7,256 nt of DNA from Desulfobacula sp. GTDB taxonomy: Bacteria; Desulfobacterota; Desulfobacteria; Desulfobacterales; Desulfobacteraceae. Positions 1 to 5,975 of this stretch are shown here, piece after piece (positions within the stretch are counted from its first letter, which is position 1; each line of letters opens with the position of its first letter). Made by a program: the position numbers and the translations under genes. The notes under the pieces were generated by a model, which saw nothing but the letters and a program-made list of their open reading frames with translations, was not told the origin of the DNA and did no database searches. The stretch lies in assembly GCA_029940245.1 (NCBI GenBank), contig JAOZRF010000136.1:1-7256 (forward strand), written 5' to 3'.

Positions 1-965
1 TGCCTGAAGAGCTTGCAAATCAGGATATTAAAAAAGATTTTGGTATTGGACTTCATGTGCCTGGAACCTTTGACAAGGTTATTGATATTAAGCAGTGTGA
101 GATTATGCCGGCTCTGGGCAATAAGATCCTGGAAGATGTTAGAGAATTTATAAAAGGATCAGAACTGCCTGCCTATGATTTAAAGAGCCATGAGGGGTTC
201 TGGCGGTTTTTAATGCTCAGACATTCCGTGGCCTTTGATACATGGATGGTTAATATTGTAACCCAAGTAAAAAAAATTGAGGTGGTTCAAAATCTTTCAG
301 ACGTATTGGCGCAAAAATATCCCCAGATTCAGTCCATAATGAATAATATAACAGATGCAAAATCAGGCATTTCAACGGGCAAGGAAGAAATTGTCCTTTA
401 TGGTGAAGATCACATAAAAGAAAAACTGGGGAAATTTGAATTTAAAATATCAGCCAATTCATTTTTTCAGACCAATACCAGGTCCTGTGAAAAATTATAT
501 TCAAAAGTATCGGAATTATCAGCATTAACGGGTAATGAAATTGTGATAGATCTTTATTCGGGAACGGGTACTATTCCAATATGGTTGTCAGACCAGGCAA
601 AAATGGTGTATGGCATCGAGATTGTGAACAGTGCGGTTATTGATGCACGACAGAATGCCCGTTTGAATGGAATTGAAAATTGTGAATTTCTTGAAGGGGA
701 TATCAAGTATGTCCTGCCAGGATTAAAACAAAAACCAGATGTGATGATTATAGATCCGCCAAGGGTGGGAATGCATAAGGATGTTGTTCAACAGGTGCTT
801 GCCATTCATCCTGAAAAAATTGTCTATGTATCCTGCAATCCTTCAACCCTTGCCCGGGATCTTGAAATGCTTGCCCCAAAATATGAGATAAGAGGGATTC
901 AGCCCATAGATATGTTTCCCCATACCTATCATATTGAATCCATTGCACTGCTTTTTAAAAAATGA
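1..965 (+). CDS. rlmD: 23S rRNA (uracil-C5)-methyltransferase, RlmD/RumA type, 5'-truncated by the window edge
   Basis: SAM-dependent methyltransferase of the TrmA/RlmD family, which makes 5-methyluridine in rRNA (U1939 of 23S rRNA for E. coli RlmD). The frame is open from base 3, and the residues before the GTG at 57 already look like this family (GIGLHVPGTFDKVIDI), so 57 is an internal Val codon and the true start lies outside the window. Counting from the codon at 57: the Cys in VIDIKQC (C14) matches the fourth Cys ligand of the RumA [4Fe-4S] cluster. FFQTN is at 136-140, the SAM-binding motif DLYSGTGT at 165-172, DPPR at 233-236, the catalytic nucleophile C260 in YVSCNPSTLARD, and the general-base Glu E294 in DMFPHTYHIES. 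The missing part should hold the TRAM domain and the other three cluster cysteines. RlmC or another family member cannot be fully excluded. The gene converges with the CoA-transferase/GNAT gene, with only 44 bp between their stop codons. Confidence 0.9.
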   Translation, partial: PEELANQDIKKDFGIGLHVPGTFDKVIDIKQCEIMPALGNKILEDVREFIKGSELPAYDLKSHEGFWRFLMLRHSVAFDTWMVNIVTQVKKIEVVQNLSDVLAQKYPQIQSIMNNITDAKSGISTGKEEIVLYGEDHIKEKLGKFEFKISANSFFQTNTRSCEKLYSKVSELSALTGNEIVIDLYSGTGTIPIWLSDQAKMVYGIEIVNSAVIDARQNARLNGIENCEFLEGDIKYVLPGLKQKPDVMIIDPPRVGMHKDVVQQVLAIHPEKIVYVSCNPSTLARDLEMLAPKYEIRGIQPIDMFPHTYHIESIALLFKK

Positions 966-1009
966 AAAGGGGTCATGATTCCAATAACGACAATAAGGAA
1001 AGCCTGATC

Positions 1010-2890
1010 CTACTCCTGTTTTGGTGTGGAGAACAGGCAGGTTAAAACAACCATATCATCTTCTTTTTTTGATGTGATCAAATACGGAAGTTTGTGAAAT
1101 AATTTTATCATTCCCTTATTTTCAAGAGAGGTATAAGCTATAAGCCCTTTAAGTCCATTGTCCACGGCAGCTTTTGCAAGTTTTTTCTGAAGGATTTGTG
1201 CAATTCCCATTCCCTGATATTCTTTGGAAACTGAAAATGCGATTTCAGCTATATTGGTGATGGCATTTTTAAAATATTCACCAACAGCAATGATTTTTTC
1301 AAATCCCAGTTCTCCAATAGTTGCAACCATGGTCAGGTCATTGATATAATCAATTTCAAAAGTGGTATCAATCTGATCATGAACAAAACTCTTTTTTTCA
1401 TGGAAAAATCTTGAGATAATATCTCTCCGGTTCATTGAATAATAGTGTTCCTGGACCCCTCTTTCATCAATGGGTTTGGCAGGCCGGAACAGGATGGAAA
1501 TATTTTTGACGACAATGGTTTCTTCATATTTTAAAGGATAAACGCTTTTAATAGCCTGTTTAAATTTTCTGTCTGTGTCAATCAAATTAAGTTCTTTGGC
1601 TTTTGAAAAGAGCTCGTCTCTGAAATTCGGATGGGCAATACTGATAAGGGCCATGGCCCTTTCCTGTAGCGTTTTGCCAAAAAGGTTAACCACGCCATAT
1701 TCTGTTGCAACGAATTGAACATCCCCTCGTGGCACAACCACGGCAATATCATATAAATTAGGAAGAATTCGGCTTTTTCTGCCATTATCAGATGTTGAGG
1801 TCATCAGGAGGATGGATTTGCCCTCCTTTGACATGGCAGCTCCCCTGGTAAAATCAAGAAGCCCGTTAATGCCCGTATAATTATTATAGGGAAGGGCATC
1901 TGCGGCAACCTGGCCTGTCAGATCTATGGCCATGGCAGTATTTAAAGAGACCATGGCAGTGTGCCGGGCAATAATGGAAGGGTTATTGACATAATCTGAA
2001 GGATGAAATTCAATGGAGGGATTGTCATTAATAAATTCATAGAGAAGATTTGATCCGACGGCAGTTCCGGCAACAAGTTTGCCGTCATTAAACCCCTTTT
2101 TTTTATTGGTGATAACCCCCATGGAAAAAAGTTTCATTAATCCGTCTGATAGATATTGAGAATGTATGCCCAGATCATTTTTCTCCGACAGGCAAAGCAT
2201 CAGGGCTTCATTTGTTATGCTCAGGCTTGTCTGCAGGGTAGAGCCGTCATCAATCAATTGTGATACATGTCTGGCAATGGTATTGGCAGTTTCAAGTTCA
2301 GGCAGGGGTTGTATTGTCAGAAGATCTTCATCATGTTCAACAATATAATCCACATCATTAACATGGATGAAACTTCTGCCCAATACCCTTGGCATATTCG
2401 AGTTTGTCTGGCAAATAACAATATCGGCAGATTCACAGGCAGCAAGTGTGATGTCAACAGATACCCCTAGACTCATCCACCCAAAGTCATCGGGAGGGGA
2501 AGCCTGGATCAGGGCAGCATTTATGGGCATCATCCTTGATTTGAACAAATGGGGAATCTGAGAAAGGTTAATGGGTGTCGTAAATCTTTTGTTCCGATGA
2601 ATCTTTTCCGGGTATCCTGAGCCCAGATAGAAGGATCGGATATTAAACTGCCTGGAGTGAGACCGGTTGGCTACCATAGTCAAAGGACCTCTTTCAATAC
2701 ATAATAATCTGACGATTTCAAGATCTGTAAACCTGAGAGAAGCATTTGATAATTCTGTGACAAGATGCTGGGGTTCTCCACATGAAGATCCTATAAATAC
2801 CCGCTGACCAGGTTTTATGTGTCGTAAGGCTTTTTCTGCGCTGGTCAGTTTTTCGACATAATTGTCAGCCCAGTAATTTGTTTTCTGCAT
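1010..2890 (-). CDS. acetyl-CoA hydrolase/transferase-like protein fused to a C-terminal GNAT acetyltransferase domain
   Basis: A 626-aa two-part protein. Residues ~1-450 are a family I CoA-transferase of the acetyl-CoA hydrolase/4-hydroxybutyrate CoA-transferase type: GQRVFIGSSCGEPQ at 28-41, HPSDYVNNPSIIARH near 296-310, DLTGQV near 323-328, TEYGVVNLFG near 396-405 and IAHPNFRDEL near 418-427. Residues ~475-620 are a GNAT domain with the acetyl-CoA loop SKEYQGMGIA at 555-564 and ENKGMIKLFHKL at 590-601, resembling the GNAT of Pat-type protein acetyltransferases. Two active-site signatures deviate. The expected catalytic Glu in LGIH(T)E reads Gln (LGIHSQYLSDG, Q245), and the usual GxGGQxDF loop reads GINGLLDF (340-347). 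Transferase or hydrolase activity is therefore doubtful; the GNAT loop looks intact. Start choice: ATG at 2890 has GGAG (2900-2903) nine bases upstream. ATGs at 2899 and 2905 are in frame, but 2905 lacks a visible ribosome-binding site. Divergent from the TetR gene. Fold assignment is secure, function is not. Confidence 0.88.
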   Translation of the reverse strand: MQKTNYWADNYVEKLTSAEKALRHIKPGQRVFIGSSCGEPQHLVTELSNASLRFTDLEIVRLLCIERGPLTMVANRSHSRQFNIRSFYLGSGYPEKIHRNKRFTTPINLSQIPHLFKSRMMPINAALIQASPPDDFGWMSLGVSVDITLAACESADIVICQTNSNMPRVLGRSFIHVNDVDYIVEHDEDLLTIQPLPELETANTIARHVSQLIDDGSTLQTSLSITNEALMLCLSEKNDLGIHSQYLSDGLMKLFSMGVITNKKKGFNDGKLVAGTAVGSNLLYEFINDNPSIEFHPSDYVNNPSIIARHTAMVSLNTAMAIDLTGQVAADALPYNNYTGINGLLDFTRGAAMSKEGKSILLMTSTSDNGRKSRILPNLYDIAVVVPRGDVQFVATEYGVVNLFGKTLQERAMALISIAHPNFRDELFSKAKELNLIDTDRKFKQAIKSVYPLKYEETIVVKNISILFRPAKPIDERGVQEHYYSMNRRDIISRFFHEKKSFVHDQIDTTFEIDYINDLTMVATIGELGFEKIIAVGEYFKNAITNIAEIAFSVSKEYQGMGIAQILQKKLAKAAVDNGLKGLIAYTSLENKGMIKLFHKLPYLITSKKEDDMVVLTCLFSTPKQE

Positions 2891-2899
2891 TATATGCAT

Positions 2900-2903
2900 C
2901 TCC
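2900..2903 (-). promoter_or_regulatory. Shine-Dalgarno GGAG deciding the start at 2890
   Basis: On the minus strand GGAG lies nine bases before the ATG ending at 2890. The same GGAG overlaps the first in-frame ATG (2905) and sits immediately before the second (2899), so neither of those can use it. The leader before 2905 is A/T-only near the start and shows no purine-rich ribosome-binding site. This favours a protein beginning MQKTNYW. Confidence 0.55.
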
Positions 2904-2928
2904 ATTTTTTATTAATTTTACGTATATC

Positions 2929-2959
2929 AGTGCCTGAACGAAAACCTTGTTCAGGCACT
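2929..2959. promoter_or_regulatory. perfect 11-bp inverted repeat, candidate operator for the divergent TetR regulator
   Basis: Arms AGTGCCTGAAC (2929-2939) and GTTCAGGCACT (2949-2959) pair perfectly around a 9-base loop. Allowing one bulged base (C2928), the outer arms extend by four more A/T pairs (TATA/TATA). No T-tract follows on either strand, so an intrinsic terminator is unlikely. The repeat lies 39-69 bp upstream of the chosen start of the CoA-transferase/GNAT gene and about 145 bp upstream of the tetR-type start. On the minus strand a weak -10-like TAATAT/TATAGT runs into its distal arm, where a bound repressor could block that promoter. The repeat is seen directly; the operator role is inferred from position and from TetR proteins binding as dimers. 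An RNA hairpin in the leader is the alternative. Confidence 0.5.
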
Positions 2960-3076
2960 ATATTAACATGATCAGCAAAAATTTTAAATTTGTTTTCATT
3001 TTTTCCTTGCGATTTCATAGTTTTTCTTGTATTTACCAATTGTTTGTCAGTTTATGAATTATATTCAAAAAAAAAA

Positions 3077-3104
3077 TAATAAGGATACTATAATAAGGAT
3101 ACTA
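3077..3104 (+). repeat. 14-bp tandem duplication over the ribosome-binding site of the tetR-type gene
   Basis: TAATAAGGATACTA occurs twice back to back (3077-3090 and 3091-3104), and the following T continues the match by one base. The second copy supplies AAGG (3095-3098), five bases before the ATG at 3104. The first copy ends in ATA where the start codon would be, so it leaves an unused AAGG. The junction creates a consensus-like TATAAT (3089-3094). This looks like a slippage duplication in the translation initiation region. Confidence 0.85.
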
Positions 3105-3733
3105 TGGGTATATATGAACGAAAACAAAGGGAAAAGGAAAAAAGAAGACAAGAAATTCTTCACGCGGCTCGGAAAGTATTTTCCAGTAAGGGGTATAATA
3201 CTGCTACAATTGAAGAAATTGCCTTAGAGGCGGAATTAAGTCCCGGGACCCTTTATTTATATTTTAAGAACAAAGAAGAATTGCATACATTTCTTTCCAT
3301 TGAAATATTGAAACATCTGGCAGATGAAATTCAAAAGGCCGTTAAACAGGATATTTCAGTGGAAGACAAGATAGAAAGGTTCCGGGATGTATTTATTGAT
3401 GTCTATGACTATGATTCAAATATCTTAATCAATTTATTTCATCTTCAATCCGGAGAAACACTTAAGAATCTTTCAGAAGAGGTTTTACAACAGATTAAAA
3501 TTTACTCTTCCCTGGCCCATGGCGCCATTATCGATGTTGTTAAGCAGGGGATTGATCAGGGTATTTTCATAGATGAACATCCCGTGGCCCTTGCAGATAT
3601 TTTATGGGCATCCTATAGCGGTATCGTCCTGTGGGTTGATTCCAAGCGACTTTTAAATGATGAGAAAGATTTTGTTAAACCAACTTTGAAAACAGCATTT
3701 AAGCTCATCAGTAGAGGGATGAGGAAAAAATAA
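3104..3733 (+). CDS. TetR/AcrR-family transcriptional regulator
   Basis: A 209-aa protein of typical TetR length. The first ~20 residues are highly charged (KQREKEKRRQEIL). They are followed by the helix-turn-helix: AARKVFSSKGYNTATIEEIA at 21-40, then AELSPGTLYLYFKNKEEL at 43-60, the diagnostic recognition-helix region. Residues ~65-209 are the helical ligand-binding and dimerisation domain, which is too variable to name a ligand. The start at 3104 has AAGG five bases upstream, and translation from there gives the usual short N-terminal arm before the HTH. The gene is transcribed away from the CoA-transferase/GNAT gene across 213 bp containing a perfect inverted repeat, the usual arrangement of a TetR repressor and its target. 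Its stop lies nine bases before the next ATG, so it is probably co-transcribed with the Rossmann protein. The ligand could be an acyl-CoA or fatty acid, but nothing in the sequence proves this. Confidence 0.92.
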   Translation: MGIYERKQREKEKRRQEILHAARKVFSSKGYNTATIEEIALEAELSPGTLYLYFKNKEELHTFLSIEILKHLADEIQKAVKQDISVEDKIERFRDVFIDVYDYDSNILINLFHLQSGETLKNLSEEVLQQIKIYSSLAHGAIIDVVKQGIDQGIFIDEHPVALADILWASYSGIVLWVDSKRLLNDEKDFVKPTLKTAFKLISRGMRKK

Positions 3734-3742
3734 ATTTTTGTT

Positions 3743-4387
3743 ATGGAAACCATCTGGATTATGGGTGCCGGCCAGTTTGGGTCATTGGCGTTAAAACAGT
3801 TGTCAAAAAAACAAAAAGATATACAATTCGTATTGGTTGACCTGGATAAAGAAAAGCTGCTCAAGCTAAAAGCACCTAATATCGATGTTAAGCATTCCAA
3901 TGCTGTAAGGTTTTTAAATGATAATCTTGAATCAGGGAGTTCTGTTTCCTGGATCATTCCGACACTACCCGTTCACCTGGCATGGGAATGGTGCCGTTTA
4001 AAAATAGGGCCACAAAGGCTGGTTCAGACCCGGTTGTCTTCTGAAATTGATTCGCTCGTGCCAAATCCCATGCATGGTTCAGATAAAAATCTTTATGTGA
4101 GCAATGCTGATTTTATCTGCCCTGTCAATTGCAGAGAACCGGAAGATATTTGCACCGTTACAAAACGTCCCAGAAAACAGGATATGTTCACCAGGCTTGA
4201 ATTATTAAAATACAAGAGATACACATCACTTGTGCTGCGCAGCATGCAGCTTGCGCCCGGTATCGGGGGTTACAGTCCTTTACAACTATTTTCTTTTTTA
4301 AAGAAAATAGAAAACCATAAAGGGCCGCTTCTTCTTTGTACTGCATGCCGCTGCCATGGTGTTATTACAGGGGTTAACCGGTTATAA
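3743..4387 (+). CDS. NAD(P)-binding Rossmann (TrkA-N-like) protein with two Cys clusters, C-terminus frameshifted
   Basis: A 214-aa ORF. The N-terminus is a Rossmann dinucleotide-binding unit: IWIMGAGQFG with GxGxxG at G8, G10 and G13, then FVLVDLD ending in D33, an acid that usually favours NAD over NADP. Such proteins are often labelled potassium transporter because of TrkA-N similarity, but no membrane segment or transport domain is visible. The second half has two cysteine clusters, C126-x3-C130-x6-C137 and C199-x2-C202-x-C204 followed by His205, suggesting a bound metal or Fe-S cluster. The frame ends in VNRL right after a GGGG run (4370-4373). Dropping one G joins it to a 35-codon tail ending at 4481, giving 245 aa, so this copy is either frameshifted or misread. 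No good Shine-Dalgarno is present (GAGG at 3721-3724 is 18 bases away), so translation is probably coupled to the tetR-type gene nine bases upstream. The specific function is not recognised. Confidence 0.72.
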   Translation: METIWIMGAGQFGSLALKQLSKKQKDIQFVLVDLDKEKLLKLKAPNIDVKHSNAVRFLNDNLESGSSVSWIIPTLPVHLAWEWCRLKIGPQRLVQTRLSSEIDSLVPNPMHGSDKNLYVSNADFICPVNCREPEDICTVTKRPRKQDMFTRLELLKYKRYTSLVLRSMQLAPGIGGYSPLQLFSFLKKIENHKGPLLLCTACRCHGVITGVNRL

Positions 4388-4481
4388 AATTTTCGATCCT
4401 AAGCCATTGGTGAATATTGCAACCAACGATTCCATTGGATTCAACCCTGGAAAAAAGAATAAGTGGGAAATTGTTTTTTAG
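4370..4481 (+). pseudogene. displaced C-terminal tail of the Rossmann/Cys protein, in the next frame
   Basis: After GGGG at 4370-4373, the frame beginning with TTA at 4374 stays open for 35 codons to TAG at 4479-4481. It reads LTGYKIFDPKPLV, then NIATNDSIGFNPGKKNKW, then EIVF. Joined after CRCHGVITG it makes a smooth protein end, whereas the original frame stops after four further residues. The simplest reading is a one-base insertion in the G run. That could be a real mutation or a sequencing error; programmed +1 frameshifting is possible but no recognised signal is seen. A separate small gene is less likely because there is no ribosome-binding site before the only nearby ATG (4355). Confidence 0.6.
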
Positions 4482-4598
4482 AATATTTTTTCTATATTGT
4501 TGCTTTTTTGCTGTTTATAAAATAAAGAGGCACTTGAAATAAAAGATTTTTATTTTGGTTAAAAATTAAAATGGAGTTAACAAAGAGGCCATAGTTTT
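4482..4598. other. AT-rich spacer upstream of cobO; no cobalamin riboswitch seen
   Basis: These 117 bases are strongly AT-rich. They contain a -10-like TATAAA (4516-4521) without a well-spaced -35 and an A/T-only inverted repeat (4537-4544 with 4548-4555). The spacer is too short for a full cobalamin riboswitch, and no B12-box-like sequence was found. GAGG (4585-4588), ten bases before the cobO ATG, is its ribosome-binding site. cobO may have its own promoter here or be read through from the tetR-type gene. Confidence 0.4.
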
Positions 4599-5114
4599 AT
4601 GAAAGGATATATCCAGATCTATACGGGTAATGGCAAAGGTAAAACAACAGCTGCTCTGGGACTTGCCATCAGGACACTGGGTGCAGGAGGAAAAGTTTTT
4701 ATCGGTCAGTTTTTAAAATCCGGAAATTATTCTGAAATAAAAGCATTAAAAAAATTTACAGATCAGATCGAGATAGAGCAGTATGGCCTTGGACAATTTG
4801 TTAAAGGGAATCCTTCAAAGGAAGACATTGCAGCCGGGATGGAGGGTTACAAACGACTGACCCGGGTTATTGAAAAGGGCAAGCATGATCTGGTTATTAT
4901 TGATGAAGGAAATGTTGCAGTTAGCTGTAATATATTGTCTGAGCAGGATCTGATGGACTTTTTTGATAAAAAACCCGACCATGTTGAACTTGTCGTTACA
5001 GGCAGAGGTGCGACCCAGGCGATTATGGAAAAAGCTGATTTGGTAACAGAAATGAAAGATATAAAGCATTATTTCCAAAAGGGAGTTCAAGCCCGGGTCG
5101 GAATTGAAAAATAA
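4599..5114 (+). CDS. cobO: cob(I)yrinic acid a,c-diamide adenosyltransferase (CobO/CobA/BtuR family)
   Basis: Transfers the 5'-deoxyadenosyl group of ATP to Co(I) corrinoid, making adenosylcobalamin precursors in the cytoplasm. At 171 aa it is within the family range (about 170-200). The P-loop GNGKGKTT is at residues 10-17 directly after a short beta strand (YIQIYTG). A Walker-B-like strand LVIIDEGN is at 98-105, the conserved VVTGRGA at 132-138, and the family-typical end TEMKDIKHYFQKGVQARVG at 150-168 followed by IEK. Many homologues have DEI/DEL in the Walker B strand; here it is DEG, a minor change. The start at 4599 has GAGG ten bases upstream and puts the P-loop at its usual distance from the N-terminus. 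The gene lies downstream of the Rossmann/Cys protein on the same strand and converges with the flavodoxin-ferredoxin gene 40 bp beyond its stop. No other cobalamin gene is in the window, so it may serve salvage or remote biosynthesis. Confidence 0.93.
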   Translation: MKGYIQIYTGNGKGKTTAALGLAIRTLGAGGKVFIGQFLKSGNYSEIKALKKFTDQIEIEQYGLGQFVKGNPSKEDIAAGMEGYKRLTRVIEKGKHDLVIIDEGNVAVSCNILSEQDLMDFFDKKPDHVELVVTGRGATQAIMEKADLVTEMKDIKHYFQKGVQARVGIEK

Positions 5115-5154
5115 ACCCGAATTACCGGCTAATAAAATTGATATCCCTTATATA

Positions 5155-5961
5155 TCAGCCTGCTAAAAATGTCTGGGGTTCTTTGCGAAGGGCATAATTT
5201 TCACTCAGCCATTTTGCCTTATCTTTAATTGGACCGGTTTTGATGATTCTGGCCTGCTGGGGACATGCTTTAATACAGGCACAGCAAAAAATGCAATCTT
5301 TTTCAATGGTGGCATAGGTGTCTGTTTCATCAATTGCATTTTTAGGGCATGCAGTGATACAGATGCCGCAGCTATCACAGTCATCTGTAACATCAATGAA
5401 GGATAAAGGTCCCAACTGCTTACCTTCTTTATAGGGAAAATTGCCGGGGACATCAACCGGGGCCAGATCTGCCGGGTTTTTAAACTGGCCCAGTAAATTT
5501 TTAATCTGTTTTCCAAATGCAAACGCTTTTTCAAGATCTTTTTTGTCAGGTCTGTTCATGGCGATCGAAAATTCATTATTAGAAAAGGAATGCTCTCCTA
5601 TAAAAGCAGCAGCAGCCAATGGGATAAATCCGCAATCCATGGCAATATTTTTTAATTCGATAAGTGCATCTTCAAACTCCCGGTTGCCATATACCACTAT
5701 CAATACTGCCAGGGAACCGGATGTTTTAATGGCTTTAAAATAATCGGCAGCATCTTTTGGCAGCCTGCCGCCATAAACAGGGGCACCTATGAGTACCAGG
5801 TCATCAACAAATTCAGGGGCAGACAGGTTTCGAATTTCAGGCTTTGTAATATCAAGGGCAGAAGAAACATTTTTGCCAATCCCTTTTGCAATTTCTTTGA
5901 TAATCGTCTGGGTTGTGGAAGTAGGGCTGAAATAAAGCAAGTTTGTATGTTCAGGATTCAT
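5155..5961 (-). CDS. EFR1-type flavodoxin/ferredoxin fusion (flavodoxin domain plus two [4Fe-4S] clusters)
   Basis: A 268-aa soluble electron carrier. Residues 1-~160 form a flavodoxin-like domain. YFSPTSTTQT at 10-19 is the phosphate-binding loop expected for FMN, and GAPVYGGRLP at 59-68 is the second flavin loop. Residues ~190-240 form a bacterial-type double-cluster ferredoxin: C195-x2-C198-x2-C201-x3-C205-P and C223-x2-C226-x2-C229-x3-C233-P, enough for two [4Fe-4S] clusters. An additional Cys (C227) sits inside the second motif. This order matches the EFR1 family common in anaerobes; its redox partners are generally unknown. A strong ribosome-binding site AAAGGAG (5969-5975) lies seven bases before the ATG, which fixes the start. 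The DUF89-like gene is 78 bp upstream on the same strand, so the two may be co-transcribed. The gene converges with cobO, whose product needs a low-potential reductant, but a link is only inferred. Confidence 0.92.
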   Translation of the reverse strand: MNPEHTNLLYFSPTSTTQTIIKEIAKGIGKNVSSALDITKPEIRNLSAPEFVDDLVLIGAPVYGGRLPKDAADYFKAIKTSGSLAVLIVVYGNREFEDALIELKNIAMDCGFIPLAAAAFIGEHSFSNNEFSIAMNRPDKKDLEKAFAFGKQIKNLLGQFKNPADLAPVDVPGNFPYKEGKQLGPLSFIDVTDDCDSCGICITACPKNAIDETDTYATIEKDCIFCCACIKACPQQARIIKTGPIKDKAKWLSENYALRKEPQTFLAG

Positions 5962-5968
5962 TTTGGGT

Positions 5969-5975
5969 CTCCTTT
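5969..5975 (-). promoter_or_regulatory. strong Shine-Dalgarno AAAGGAG of the flavodoxin-ferredoxin gene
   Basis: On the minus strand AAAGGAG is followed by seven bases and then the ATG at 5961. It is the best ribosome-binding site in the window, suggesting efficient translation, and it fixes the start at MNPEHTN. Confidence 0.75.

Noticed and set aside
57..59. GTG at 57 as the start of the methyltransferase
   Set aside because: The frame is open back to the window edge and the residues before it match the RlmD/RumA family, including the run up to the VIDIKQC cluster cysteine. It is an internal Val codon.
1015..1037. CCTGTT/AACAGG hairpin between the convergent genes as a bidirectional terminator
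   Set aside because: The stem lies inside the 3' end of the CoA-transferase/GNAT coding sequence and is not followed by a T-tract on either strand.
3044..3065. TTGTCA (3044-3049) with TATATT (3060-3065) as a promoter for the regulator
   Set aside because: The spacing is only 10 bases, far from the ~17 needed for a sigma-70 promoter. The two boxes do not form a usable pair.
4537..4555. A/T-only inverted repeat before cobO as a terminator or regulatory hairpin
   Set aside because: The 8-bp arms contain only A and T with a 3-base loop, which gives a weak hairpin and is easily expected by chance in such AT-rich DNA.
4571..4594. Seven-codon mini-ORF (MELTKRP) ending just before cobO, as a leader peptide
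   Set aside because: It has no ribosome-binding site and no run of regulatory codons. Its GAGG-containing end is better explained as the Shine-Dalgarno of cobO.
5139..5157. TGATAT/ATATCA dyad between cobO and the flavodoxin-ferredoxin gene as a terminator
   Set aside because: A six-pair, mostly A/T stem without a T-tract that overlaps the stop codon of the convergent gene. Too weak to call.
5205..5534. 109-codon minus-strand ORF inside the flavodoxin-ferredoxin gene, and similar overlapping ORFs elsewhere (for example 748-948, 3613-3957, 4815-5090, 6409-6765)
   Set aside because: They overlap well-supported genes in other frames, show no recognisable domains and lack convincing ribosome-binding sites.
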